Below are positions 30,416 to 38,382 of a stretch of DNA of 40,408 nucleotides, in pieces. Source of the stretch: Anaerolineaceae bacterium (lineage in GTDB: Bacteria > Chloroflexota > Anaerolineae > Promineifilales > Promineifilaceae); contig PABI01000163.1 in assembly GCA_002699125.1 (NCBI GenBank), forward strand, positions 1 through 40,408. Reading direction: 5' to 3'. A program made the translations under genes and the position numbers. The notes beneath the pieces were generated by a model. That model saw only the letters and a program-made list of their open reading frames with translations, was not told the origin of the DNA and did no database searches. The first letter of the stretch is position 1; the number at the start of each line of letters is the position of its first letter.

Positions 30416-30985
30416 ATGCTTGATAACGACCAACAGCTTGTCGAACAGGCCCGGCAGGACCCGGCAGCGTTTGGCGCTTTGTATGACCGGTACGTGGACC
30501 GCATTTTTGTCTACACGGCCCGGCTCATGCAGGATGATGCCGCGGCGCAGGATGTAACGGCCGTAACCTTCGAAAAAGCGTTACGCCACATCCGCCAGAA
30601 TGGCTGGCAGGGCGATCATTTTGTCGCCTGGCTTTACCGCATTGCCCGCAACGAAGCGATTTCCCGGCTGCGGCGACAGAAATGGCTCTCACCGCGTCAG
30701 TGGTTTGGCAGCACGGAACTGCGCAGTACGGAAACGGCCGTGCAGTCCCGCCAGACCCGCCAAACCATCCACCGCGCCCTGGCCCGCCTGCGCCCCAAAG
30801 ACCGCGACATCATCGTCTTGCGCTACCTGGAAGAGCTCTCCAGCGAAGACGTCGCCGACATCCTGGCCTGTTCTACCGACAACGTGTACGTGCGCCTGCA
30901 TCGCGCTCTGGCCCGGCTGCGCGTCGAGCTGGAGCAAGAGATGCCCGCGCCTGCATCGAGAGAGGTAAATCCCCATGTCTCGTAA
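30416..30985 (+). CDS. ECF-type RNA polymerase sigma factor
   Basis: This is a 189-residue sigma factor. Region 2 spans residues about 15-85: FGALYDRYVDRIFVYTARLM, DVTAVTFEKALRHI and FVAWLYRIARNEAISRLRR, which is the core-binding and -10 recognition part. Region 4 covers about 118-170 with LRPKDRDIIVLRYLEELSSE, then DVADILACSTDNVYVRLHRALARLR as the -35 helix-turn-helix. No region 1 or 3 is present. The next gene overlaps its end by 11 bases and encodes a membrane protein, the usual place of an anti-sigma factor. Confidence 0.95.
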   Translation: MLDNDQQLVEQARQDPAAFGALYDRYVDRIFVYTARLMQDDAAAQDVTAVTFEKALRHIRQNGWQGDHFVAWLYRIARNEAISRLRRQKWLSPRQWFGSTELRSTETAVQSRQTRQTIHRALARLRPKDRDIIVLRYLEELSSEDVADILACSTDNVYVRLHRALARLRVELEQEMPAPASREVNPHVS

Positions 30986-33900
30986 CAAAAATTTAAACCA
31001 ATTTGATGATCTGATTGATGATTTGCAGCAAAGTGCGGAACGGCCGTCCATTCCTCACACTTTCAAAACCGAACTACGCGGCCAACTGCTGAACCAATAC
31101 GAACAATCCGGCTTTTCTTGGGGAAATGTGCGGCAATGGACAGGAACGGCCGTTGCCCTCAGCGTATTGGCATTCATCGTTTTTATTAGCTGGAGCAGCC
31201 TCAGCCGGCAGTCCGGCGCCGCCAGCGCCTACATGGGCACCGTCGATGTGCCCGGCCGCGATGAATTCATCGTCTATGACCAACTGCGCATTGAAGCACC
31301 GATGTGGACCAATGAGGACCCTGGCTGGGCGGAGATGACGGCCGAATCGTGGCAGTCGCTCGACGGCACCTTTTTCCGTAGCGAAATTGTAGATGCCGAC
31401 GGTAAACAGCGCGTTTTTGTGCAAGGCGATGGCCAATTCCTCTGGCGCGGCACCTACGACAACAGCGTTGAGCGCATGGAAACTGTTTCGCTGCAATACT
31501 TTGACGTTTACCACGCTCTGGCTCAGGCTGAGGGGTGGGCTGGCAACCGCACCACGCCCCCTTTCTACGACGACGTCGGCTGGGACGGCCTAGTACAGTC
31601 TATCCTGCGGCTGGATTGGCAGTGTGAAGGGGCGGAGTGCGTCAACAAATATCTGGTTGAGCCGCCGCTGGGGGTTAACAGCCGGGGCGGGGAATATGAA
31701 CCGTACGGCTGGGGTGTTTCTTTAATTGATACAGAGACGGCGGCAAACGGCCGTTCCCTCACCACCTACCGCATCGACTATTCACCCAACCAGGATGGCG
31801 TTCCCGACAGCAAATATCGGCTGGTGAAGCTGGACAGCGACAACCACACCGTCGTCGAGGTCGCCGATTACGACGGCGAGACGCTGCTGCGCCGCCTGGA
31901 ACGCGTCAGCCACCAAATCATGACCAGTGCTGATTTACCGGACGATCAGTTCATGCTTTTGCCGCCCGGTACAGGTGTCTCTTATGTGCTGCCTGAGGGC
32001 CGGGTAACGGCCAAAACCACTCTGCTGGCCGCACCCAACGGCGAACCGGAAGCCACGCTGGAAGAAGGTACGCAGGTTACACTGAGCGGCCTCATGAACA
32101 ACCAACTAGCAGTTGTCCGTGGCGGCACCACCTGGCAGTACGTCACCGTGCCCGAGGTGGGTCAGGGCTGGGTGGATGAGTCCAGCTTACAGTGGCCGCT
32201 CACCAGCGATGGCCAGCTGGTTGACCTGGATACGAGCCGGTTGCCAACGGCCGTTCCTATTCCAACGCAGCTCACCATCCTGCAAACTTATCAAGCTGAA
32301 CTGCAGGCTCTCTTGCCCACTGTTTCCAGCGACGAACAGGAACAGTTAGAGCGGCTAAATGAAGCACTGCAACAAATCGAAATGGAAATCACGCGGTTGC
32401 AGGCTGAACTGGGTAACAATGTTGAAACGGCCGCAAATATGCGTGTCGTGGCGCAGCTGCCAACAGATTTGGGTGATAGCTTCCACCTACTGGACTTTTC
32501 CATCTCGCCACAAACGTTTGTGCCTGGGCAACCTGTGCAAGTCAATCTGTCTTGGGAAACAACGGCAAGGCCCTCAGCAGACTACACGGCCTTCGTGCAT
32601 TTGGTAGACGAAAGCGGCAGCTTACTGGCACAAACGGATCAATCTTTGGGAGCCAGCTCAACGTTTGTCAACGGGACTCGCCTCAATACAAACGTGACGC
32701 TGTGGCTGCCGGACGATTTGCCATCCGGCACGTTTTCCATCGTCACCGGACTTTACGACAGCACCACTGGGCAGCAGTTGCCATCGGATCGCCCTGGTCT
32801 TTATCTGGCTCAAATGGAAGTGATGGCGGAGACGGCCGTTACCCAACATGCCGTAATCAATGGTACTGACAACAATGGCTTAACCCTGCACCGCACGCCA
32901 ACCGGGGAGCCAATTGCCATTCTGGATGAAGGCAGCATTGTGCTGCTGCTTGATGAGCCGCGCTTGGAAAGTGAGGGGTTACTCTGGCAAGCAGTGGAAA
33001 CGAGTGATGGTCAAATGGGGTGGGTTGTGGCTGAATTTTTGACCTATCCTGATGGATACACTTTAACAGAAACGTTTCCAATGTCACTGGATGAAATCTC
33101 GATAATCAAGGTAACTCAGTTGACCCGCACTGATCCCGATGAAACTATTACCCTTGAAGTGACCATCGACTACAAATTAGTCAGCGTTGATGAAGCTGTT
33201 TTGAGTCTTAGCTTTGTTCACCCATCATGGGGAACGTCCCTCGATGACTACCGTTACCCAAACTACAACGCCTTGGGGGAACAATACCCCATACAAGCTG
33301 GGACAGGTTCTGTAACTATCACCGCGACAATCGACCCTGAAACAATCACATCCGCCCTAAATTCAAATGAATTTGGGCTAATGACCAGACTTTGGGCAAC
33401 CGATGAAAATGGCCAACAAACTTCTGATCTCATTCTGATGGGGTTCAACCAGAGAATGTCTTTCAACGTGCAATCGCTAGAGGAAATCAATTTTTCACTA
33501 GGCGATGGACCACCAAATGATGCCCTCACAGCACCCACAGAAGAAGAAAACCCTGTCCTACTTGAGTCTGTGGTACAACAAGAGCGGCATACGGCCGTTG
33601 TCACCTTCCAGATCATCGTAGAAGAGCCCGTTCTAAATGCAAATCTCCAATTATTTTTGGTCAATCCAAACTGGGACTTTGATCGCACCAACATCCAGTC
33701 ATTTCAACTCTTTCTTCCCCGAACTAATGAAGAGGGTCTCTTTGTCACCGCCACGCCAGAACAAATTCGGCAGGCAACCGGCACCGATCATCCCATCATT
33801 GCGGCTGTTCTGGAACCATTTGATGCCACCAATGGCACAAATATCGTGCAAAAGTTCCCCGAGTTCCCTTTTGATCTGACCAGCCGTGAAGAGATTCGAT

Positions 33901-34289
33901 ACACACCCGTCAACGACAAGTCAAACCGCAACTATCTAGAGATTGTTGATCTCACGCCACCAGTTGGTTCTACCTTGAGAGATGAGACAACCTTCGCCAT
34001 AACTGTTCAATACAACTTAGTTTCTCTGGACGCAGCAGAACTGGTTACTTGGCTGACACCTTTCGCGTGGGGTCCGGCCATTGCCGGCAACGATGTGCAA
34101 ACCATATCACAAGGCGAGGGGGAAATAACGTTTTCCTTTAGCTTTGAGCCGTTAGAAACAAACGTTGAGTCCGACTGGGCTTTGGTAATAAAAATGGTTG
34201 ACCCTGCTGAAGAATTTCCACAAACAGCATTAGCCACAGCGTCACCGCACGACAATTTTCCCGATGATATCTATCATTATAAGCCGTGA
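30975..34289 (+). CDS. Large membrane sensor, probable anti-sigma factor of the ECF pair
   Basis: This 1104-residue protein overlaps the sigma gene by 11 bases. Residues 1-50 are cytoplasmic (FDDLIDDLQQSAERPSIPHT), a membrane helix is at about 57-75 (GTAVALSVLAFIVFISW), and the rest is outside. Two SH3b-like modules are recognisable: residues about 340-420 (TLLAAPNGEPEATLEEGTQV, then GQGWVDESSL) and 630-690 (LHRTPTGEPIAILDEGSIVL, then MGWVVAEFL). A coiled coil is likely near 435-480 (EQEQLERLNEALQQIEMEIT). Later parts look like repeated Ig-like strands. Position and topology indicate an anti-sigma that listens to the cell surface. No ZAS Zn motif (HxxxCxxC) is present, so another inhibitor mode is implied. 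Confidence 0.8.
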   Translation: MSRNKNLNQFDDLIDDLQQSAERPSIPHTFKTELRGQLLNQYEQSGFSWGNVRQWTGTAVALSVLAFIVFISWSSLSRQSGAASAYMGTVDVPGRDEFIVYDQLRIEAPMWTNEDPGWAEMTAESWQSLDGTFFRSEIVDADGKQRVFVQGDGQFLWRGTYDNSVERMETVSLQYFDVYHALAQAEGWAGNRTTPPFYDDVGWDGLVQSILRLDWQCEGAECVNKYLVEPPLGVNSRGGEYEPYGWGVSLIDTETAANGRSLTTYRIDYSPNQDGVPDSKYRLVKLDSDNHTVVEVADYDGETLLRRLERVSHQIMTSADLPDDQFMLLPPGTGVSYVLPEGRVTAKTTLLAAPNGEPEATLEEGTQVTLSGLMNNQLAVVRGGTTWQYVTVPEVGQGWVDESSLQWPLTSDGQLVDLDTSRLPTAVPIPTQLTILQTYQAELQALLPTVSSDEQEQLERLNEALQQIEMEITRLQAELGNNVETAANMRVVAQLPTDLGDSFHLLDFSISPQTFVPGQPVQVNLSWETTARPSADYTAFVHLVDESGSLLAQTDQSLGASSTFVNGTRLNTNVTLWLPDDLPSGTFSIVTGLYDSTTGQQLPSDRPGLYLAQMEVMAETAVTQHAVINGTDNNGLTLHRTPTGEPIAILDEGSIVLLLDEPRLESEGLLWQAVETSDGQMGWVVAEFLTYPDGYTLTETFPMSLDEISIIKVTQLTRTDPDETITLEVTIDYKLVSVDEAVLSLSFVHPSWGTSLDDYRYPNYNALGEQYPIQAGTGSVTITATIDPETITSALNSNEFGLMTRLWATDENGQQTSDLILMGFNQRMSFNVQSLEEINFSLGDGPPNDALTAPTEEENPVLLESVVQQERHTAVVTFQIIVEEPVLNANLQLFLVNPNWDFDRTNIQSFQLFLPRTNEEGLFVTATPEQIRQATGTDHPIIAAVLEPFDATNGTNIVQKFPEFPFDLTSREEIRYTPVNDKSNRNYLEIVDLTPPVGSTLRDETTFAITVQYNLVSLDAAELVTWLTPFAWGPAIAGNDVQTISQGEGEITFSFSFEPLETNVESDWALVIKMVDPAEEFPQTALATASPHDNFPDDIYHYKP

Positions 34290-34308
34290 TGAAGCGGCCG
34301 TGATCAAA

Positions 34309-34364
34309 AACCTCCCGCAGGCTTCATCTCAGAGCACGGACTTGGCAGAAACCTGCGGGAGGTT
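34309..34364 (+). terminator. Perfect 13-bp hairpin after the anti-sigma gene
   Basis: AACCTCCCGCAGG (34309-34321) pairs with CCTGCGGGAGGTT (34352-34364) across a 30-base loop. The arms are GC-rich. It closes the sigma/anti-sigma operon. Confidence 0.7.
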
Positions 34365-34374
34365 GCTCGGCTGA

Positions 34375-34402
34375 TTGGTTAATAGAACAACCGTGCTATA
34401 AT
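34375..34402 (+). promoter_or_regulatory. Promoter for a likely leaderless gene
   Basis: TTGGTT (34375-34380) and a perfect TATAAT (34397-34402) are 16 bases apart. A transcription start about seven bases after the -10 would fall on the GTG start codon at 34409, leaving no 5' untranslated leader. Confidence 0.5.
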
Positions 34403-34408
34403 TCAGGG

Positions 34409-34786
34409 GTGAAGTATCGTCGCAAAAAGTCCCGCTCTTTAGGCCGCAGCCGGCCCGTCAACTGGAACGAAGTGCTGCTGCAGCAAATACGCCTGGCCGG
34501 TCTGCCGGAGCCTAAAACCGAATACCGCTTCCACGCCAACCGCCAATGGCGTTTTGACTTTTGCTGGCGGCCGCAGCTGGTGGCCTGTGAGATCGAAGGC
34601 GGCATCTGGATGCAAACAAAAACCGGGCGCAGCAAGGGCCATGCCCATCCGGAACGCTTTGAAAGCGACTGCGAAAAGTACAATGAGGCCGCGCTCTATG
34701 GCTGGCTGCTCATCCGCGTAACCCCTAAAATGGTGCGAGACGGCCGTGCCCTCGACTGGCTAGAACGCGCCCTCCTGACCGATTAG
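34409..34786 (+). CDS. PD-(D/E)XK-type small nuclease-like protein
   Basis: This is a 125-residue basic protein. EYRFHANRQWRFDFCWRP and VACEIEGGIW give the D-x(n)-ExE arrangement of PD-(D/E)XK nucleases: Asp in RFDF, Glu in CEIEGG. Then come GHAHPERFESDCEKYNEAAL and YGWLLIRVTP, typical of the VRR/DUF559-like domain of phage and Vsr relatives. The frame starts at a GTG with TATAAT only seven bases upstream, so it seems to be translated from a leaderless message. It probably acts on DNA structures or mismatches; the target is unknown. It might be phage-derived. Confidence 0.75.
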   Translation: MKYRRKKSRSLGRSRPVNWNEVLLQQIRLAGLPEPKTEYRFHANRQWRFDFCWRPQLVACEIEGGIWMQTKTGRSKGHAHPERFESDCEKYNEAALYGWLLIRVTPKMVRDGRALDWLERALLTD

Positions 34787-34797
34787 CCAAATCAAAG

Positions 34798-34827
34798 TTG
34801 TCCCAAAATAACGGCGCTGGCTACAAT
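34798..34827 (+). promoter_or_regulatory. Promoter of the fusion gene with overlapping dyad
   Basis: TTGTCC (34798-34803) and TACAAT (34822-34827) are 18 bases apart. AATACCCCTT (34825-34834) is mirrored by AAGGGGGTATT just ahead of the ATG at 34859, with the AGGGGG ribosome-binding site inside the right half. The dyad could be an operator or could hide the site. Confidence 0.45.
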
Positions 34828-34858
34828 ACCCCTTCAACTAACCAAAGGGGGTATTTTT

Positions 34859-37800
34859 ATGCCAGAAGTCACCATTTTGCGGCCCACGTTCAGTGTGGAA
34901 GAAGCAGTTCAACTGGCCCGGGATCTCTACAACCTCAACGCCACCACCAACGAACTGCCCAGCGAGCGGGATCAAAATTTTCATCTGGTTGCAGAAGACG
35001 GCCGTTCCTACATCCTAAAAATCGCCGGCCTTACCGAATCATTAGAAACTCTGGAACTGGAAAATGCCCTTATGACCCACCTCAATCTCCAATCCTTCGA
35101 CGCTGCTCAGGACAAGCCTCTAATCTCCAATCTCATCCCCAAACTGATTCCAGCAACCACCAACAAACCAATCACCCACGTCAGCAAACATGGCACCCGC
35201 TACCCCACCCGGCTCATCACCCACCTGCCCGGCAAATTACTGGCGCACACCAAACCACACGTCCCGGCGCTGTTGCACAGCCTGGGCCACACCCTTGGCC
35301 AGCTAGACGCTGCCCTGGCCAATTTTGACCATCCCGCCGCCCACCGCGAATTAAAGTGGGATTTGAAGCTGGCTGGATTTATCATTGACTACCTAAAATT
35401 CATCCCCGACGATGCCCAACGCCAACTGGTGCAGGGTTTTTGGGACCACTTTTTGCAACACACGCAATCCCGGCTCGACGGTCTGCGCCACAGCATCATC
35501 CACAACGACGCCAACGATTACAACATCCTCACCAGCAAGCAACAAATCAGCGGCATCTTCGACTTTGGCGATGCGCTTTACACCGCCACGATTAGCGAAC
35601 TGGCTATCGCCGCCGCCTATGCCATCTTGCACAAGCCAGACCCGCTGGCTGCGGCAGCCAATGTGGTGCGCGGCTACCACGCCGCCTACCCGATTACTGA
35701 AGAAGAAGTGGCGCTGCTCTTCTCGCTCATTGCCATGCGCCTCTGCGTCAGCGTGACCATGAGCGCTTACCAGCGGACGCAGGAACCGGACAATGCCTAC
35801 CTGCAAATTTCGGCCCGGCCCGCCTGGGAAACGCTTGATAAGCTGAACCGAATCAACCCGTTGCTGGCAGAAGCCACTTTCCGCCACGCCTGCGGCTGGG
35901 AACCAGTGGCCAAATCTGTTCAAGTTATAAGCTGGCTACGCGAAAATAGCGGTAATTTTGCTAAAGTTGTAAACATAGATTGGCGTGAGTCACCTCCCCT
36001 TGTTTTCGATCTCACGCCCGGCAGTCTGCTGCTAGGCCAACTACACGACCCAAACGACACTCAAGCGTTCACCGATTTGCTGTTTGGCGAAATGGCCAAA
36101 GCAGGCAGTACCGTGGGCATCGGCCGTTACGATGAGCCACACCGCATCTACACGGCCGACAGCTTCCGCATCCCCGGCAACGACCGAGATGAATGGCGCA
36201 CAATTCATATAGGAATTGATTTGTTTGCGGCGGCGGGAACGGCCGTGCACGCTCCCCTCCCCGGCAAAATCCACAGCTTCGCCAACAATACCAACCGCCT
36301 GGATTACGGTCCGGTCATCGTCTTGCAACACGACGTCAGCAACGACCTGACTTTCTACACCCTCTACGGCCACCTTAGCGAAGCCTCGCTCGACGGCCTC
36401 ACCATCGGCCAACACATCGCCAAGGGCGAAAAGTTTGCCGAAATCGGCACTTTTCCCAGCAACGGCGATTGGCCACCACACCTCCACCTGCAACTAATGT
36501 GCGATCTGCTCTCGCCTCTTCTCCAGCATTCGCAGAACGCCGTCACCTTGTCACCTTGTCACCCGGTCCCCTTGCCAACAGACTTTCCCGGCGTAGCTGC
36601 CCCCAGCCAGCGGGCTATCTGGCGCAGCCTTTGTCCCGATCCGAACCTGCTGCTAGGCATTCCTGATGATTTTTTCCCGCCGCCAATCCGCAGCAAGGCA
36701 GAAATCCTGGCACTACGGCAAAAGCATTTAGGACCATCGTTGAGCATCTCCTACCAAAAACCGCTGCACATCGTGCGTGGCCAGGGGCAATATTTGTATG
36801 ATGAAAACAACCAGCCGTATCTGGACGCGGTGAACAACGTACCACACGTGGGGCACAATCATCCCCACGTGGTCAAGGCGGCGCAGCAGCAAACGGCCGT
36901 TCTCAACACCAACACCCGCTACCTGCACGACAATCTGGTGGAATACGCCGTCCGGCTCACCGCCACGCTGCCGGAGCCGCTCTCCGTTTGCTACTTTGTG
37001 TGCAGCGGCAGCGAGGCCAACGAGCTAGCTTTACGACTGGCGCGCACTCACACCGGCCAGCGCGATTTGCTGGTGCTGGATGGGGCGTATCACGGCAATA
37101 CGGCCGCGCTCATCGAAATCAGTTCCTACAAGTTTGATGGCCCCGGCGGGGCTGGCGCGCCGGAGCACGTGCATGTTTTGCCTATGCCGGACCCGTATCG
37201 CGGCTTATATCGCGGGGATAATGAGGGAAACGGCCGTTGCTACGCCGAACACGCTCAGGAAATCATCGCAAAGCTGCAAGCAGAAGGCAAGGGGATTGCC
37301 GGCTTCATCGGTGAACCGCTGCTGGGCTGCGGTGGTCAAATTGTGCCCACCAGGGGATTTTTCCAGGCGTTGTTCCCGCTGGTGCGGGCCGCTGGCGGAG
37401 TTTGCATTGCTGATGAGGTGCAAGTGGGCTTCGGTCGCGTAGGCAGTCACATGTGGGCCTTCCAGACGCAGGGCATCGTTCCGGACATCATCACGCTGGG
37501 GAAACCGATTGGCAACGGGCATCCGCTGGCGGCAGTGGTGACCACACCAGGAATTGCCGAATCGTTTGCCAATGGCATGGAATACTTCAACACCTTTGGC
37601 GGCAATCCGGTTTCTTGCGCCGTCGGGCTGGCCGTTTTGGATGTGCTGGAAGGGGAAAATCTGCAAGAAAATGCGCGCGTTGTGGGTAATCGCCTGCTGG
37701 AAGGCCTACGTAGACTGCAAGCCCAATTCCCGCTTATTGGCGACGTGCGCGGGCTTGGTTTGTACATTGGTGCAGAATTGGTGCGGGACCGGCACACGTT

Positions 37801-37978
37801 AGAACCAGCCGCCGCAGAAGCCAGCCACATTGCCAACCGAATGCGCGACAAAGGCATCCTCATCAGCACCGACGGACCACTGCACAACGTGCTCAAAATC
37901 AAGCCACCGCTGGTTTTTACAGAAGAAAATGCCGATTTTTTGGTGAAAACGTTGGGAGAAATTCTAGAGGAATTGTGA
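34859..37978 (+). CDS. Three-domain fusion: APH-type kinase, M23 peptidase, class III aminotransferase/phospholyase
   Basis: The product is 1039 residues. Residues about 15-290 are an aminoglycoside-phosphotransferase/homoserine kinase-like domain, with the Brenner motif HNDANDYN near 214-221 and DFGD near 235. Residues 400-560 are M23-like (LytM): HIGIDLFAAAGTAVHAP near 449, then YGHLSE, and HLHLQ near 540, giving HxxxD and HxH zinc ligands. Residues 610-1038 are an AGXT2L-type class III PLP enzyme with the PLP Lys at K882 (ITLGKPIGNGHP). In animals a separate hydroxylysine kinase and AGXT2L phospholyase act in series, phosphorylating then eliminating phosphate and ammonia; the fusion points to the same pair. 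The peptidase role is unclear. A REP-like insert (SFDAAQDKP) interrupts the kinase near residue 80. Confidence 0.92.
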   Translation: MPEVTILRPTFSVEEAVQLARDLYNLNATTNELPSERDQNFHLVAEDGRSYILKIAGLTESLETLELENALMTHLNLQSFDAAQDKPLISNLIPKLIPATTNKPITHVSKHGTRYPTRLITHLPGKLLAHTKPHVPALLHSLGHTLGQLDAALANFDHPAAHRELKWDLKLAGFIIDYLKFIPDDAQRQLVQGFWDHFLQHTQSRLDGLRHSIIHNDANDYNILTSKQQISGIFDFGDALYTATISELAIAAAYAILHKPDPLAAAANVVRGYHAAYPITEEEVALLFSLIAMRLCVSVTMSAYQRTQEPDNAYLQISARPAWETLDKLNRINPLLAEATFRHACGWEPVAKSVQVISWLRENSGNFAKVVNIDWRESPPLVFDLTPGSLLLGQLHDPNDTQAFTDLLFGEMAKAGSTVGIGRYDEPHRIYTADSFRIPGNDRDEWRTIHIGIDLFAAAGTAVHAPLPGKIHSFANNTNRLDYGPVIVLQHDVSNDLTFYTLYGHLSEASLDGLTIGQHIAKGEKFAEIGTFPSNGDWPPHLHLQLMCDLLSPLLQHSQNAVTLSPCHPVPLPTDFPGVAAPSQRAIWRSLCPDPNLLLGIPDDFFPPPIRSKAEILALRQKHLGPSLSISYQKPLHIVRGQGQYLYDENNQPYLDAVNNVPHVGHNHPHVVKAAQQQTAVLNTNTRYLHDNLVEYAVRLTATLPEPLSVCYFVCSGSEANELALRLARTHTGQRDLLVLDGAYHGNTAALIEISSYKFDGPGGAGAPEHVHVLPMPDPYRGLYRGDNEGNGRCYAEHAQEIIAKLQAEGKGIAGFIGEPLLGCGGQIVPTRGFFQALFPLVRAAGGVCIADEVQVGFGRVGSHMWAFQTQGIVPDIITLGKPIGNGHPLAAVVTTPGIAESFANGMEYFNTFGGNPVSCAVGLAVLDVLEGENLQENARVVGNRLLEGLRRLQAQFPLIGDVRGLGLYIGAELVRDRHTLEPAAAEASHIANRMRDKGILISTDGPLHNVLKIKPPLVFTEENADFLVKTLGEILEEL

Positions 37979-38053
37979 ATTATGAATGGTGAATCGTGAA
38001 TTGTGAACGGATCATTCACAATTCACAATTAATTGTTCACGATTCACCATTAG
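37970..38053. repeat. Heptanucleotide palindrome (GAATTGT type)
   Basis: The units GAATTGT, GAATTAT, GAATGGT, GAATCGT and GAATTGT follow at 7-base period, then an inverted half in which ATTCAC units dominate. The array provides the last codons and stop of the fusion gene and ends next to the convergent PspC gene. Confidence 0.75.
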
Positions 38054-38242
38054 TTACCGTTTGGGCATGACAATCCACAAAATAACATAGGGCAAAATGC
38101 CCGGTACGCCGCCCGGCAGGAGCAGGATAAGGAAGAGCAGCCGGAACCAGAAAACGCTGATGCCGGTCCAGGCGGCCAAACCACCACACACGCCAGCGAA
38201 CATACCATTTTGTCGTCGTAAGCGATTATCTTTTACAGTCAT
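38054..38242 (-). CDS. PspC-domain protein, 62 aa
   Basis: This is a 62-residue membrane protein of the phage-shock PspC type. NRLRRQNGMFAGVCGGLAAW is the family start, and a single hydrophobic stretch (FWFRLLFLILLLPG plus GILPYVILWIVM) follows. GGAGGT lies six bases before the ATG. Other members sense envelope stress or modulate it. There is no neighbouring pspA or pspB. It is probably transcribed alone. Confidence 0.9.
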   Translation of the reverse strand: MTVKDNRLRRQNGMFAGVCGGLAAWTGISVFWFRLLFLILLLPGGVPGILPYVILWIVMPKR

Positions 38243-38382
38243 TTGATTACCTCCGCAAATAAAAAGTGACCGTCACTACTACCCATTTTAACAGACAAGC
38301 CACTGCTGAAAATGTATCTATTATCTATATTTTCTAACTGTCTGTGTCTACGCAATGCATCATGGATAAGTTGCATTACACA

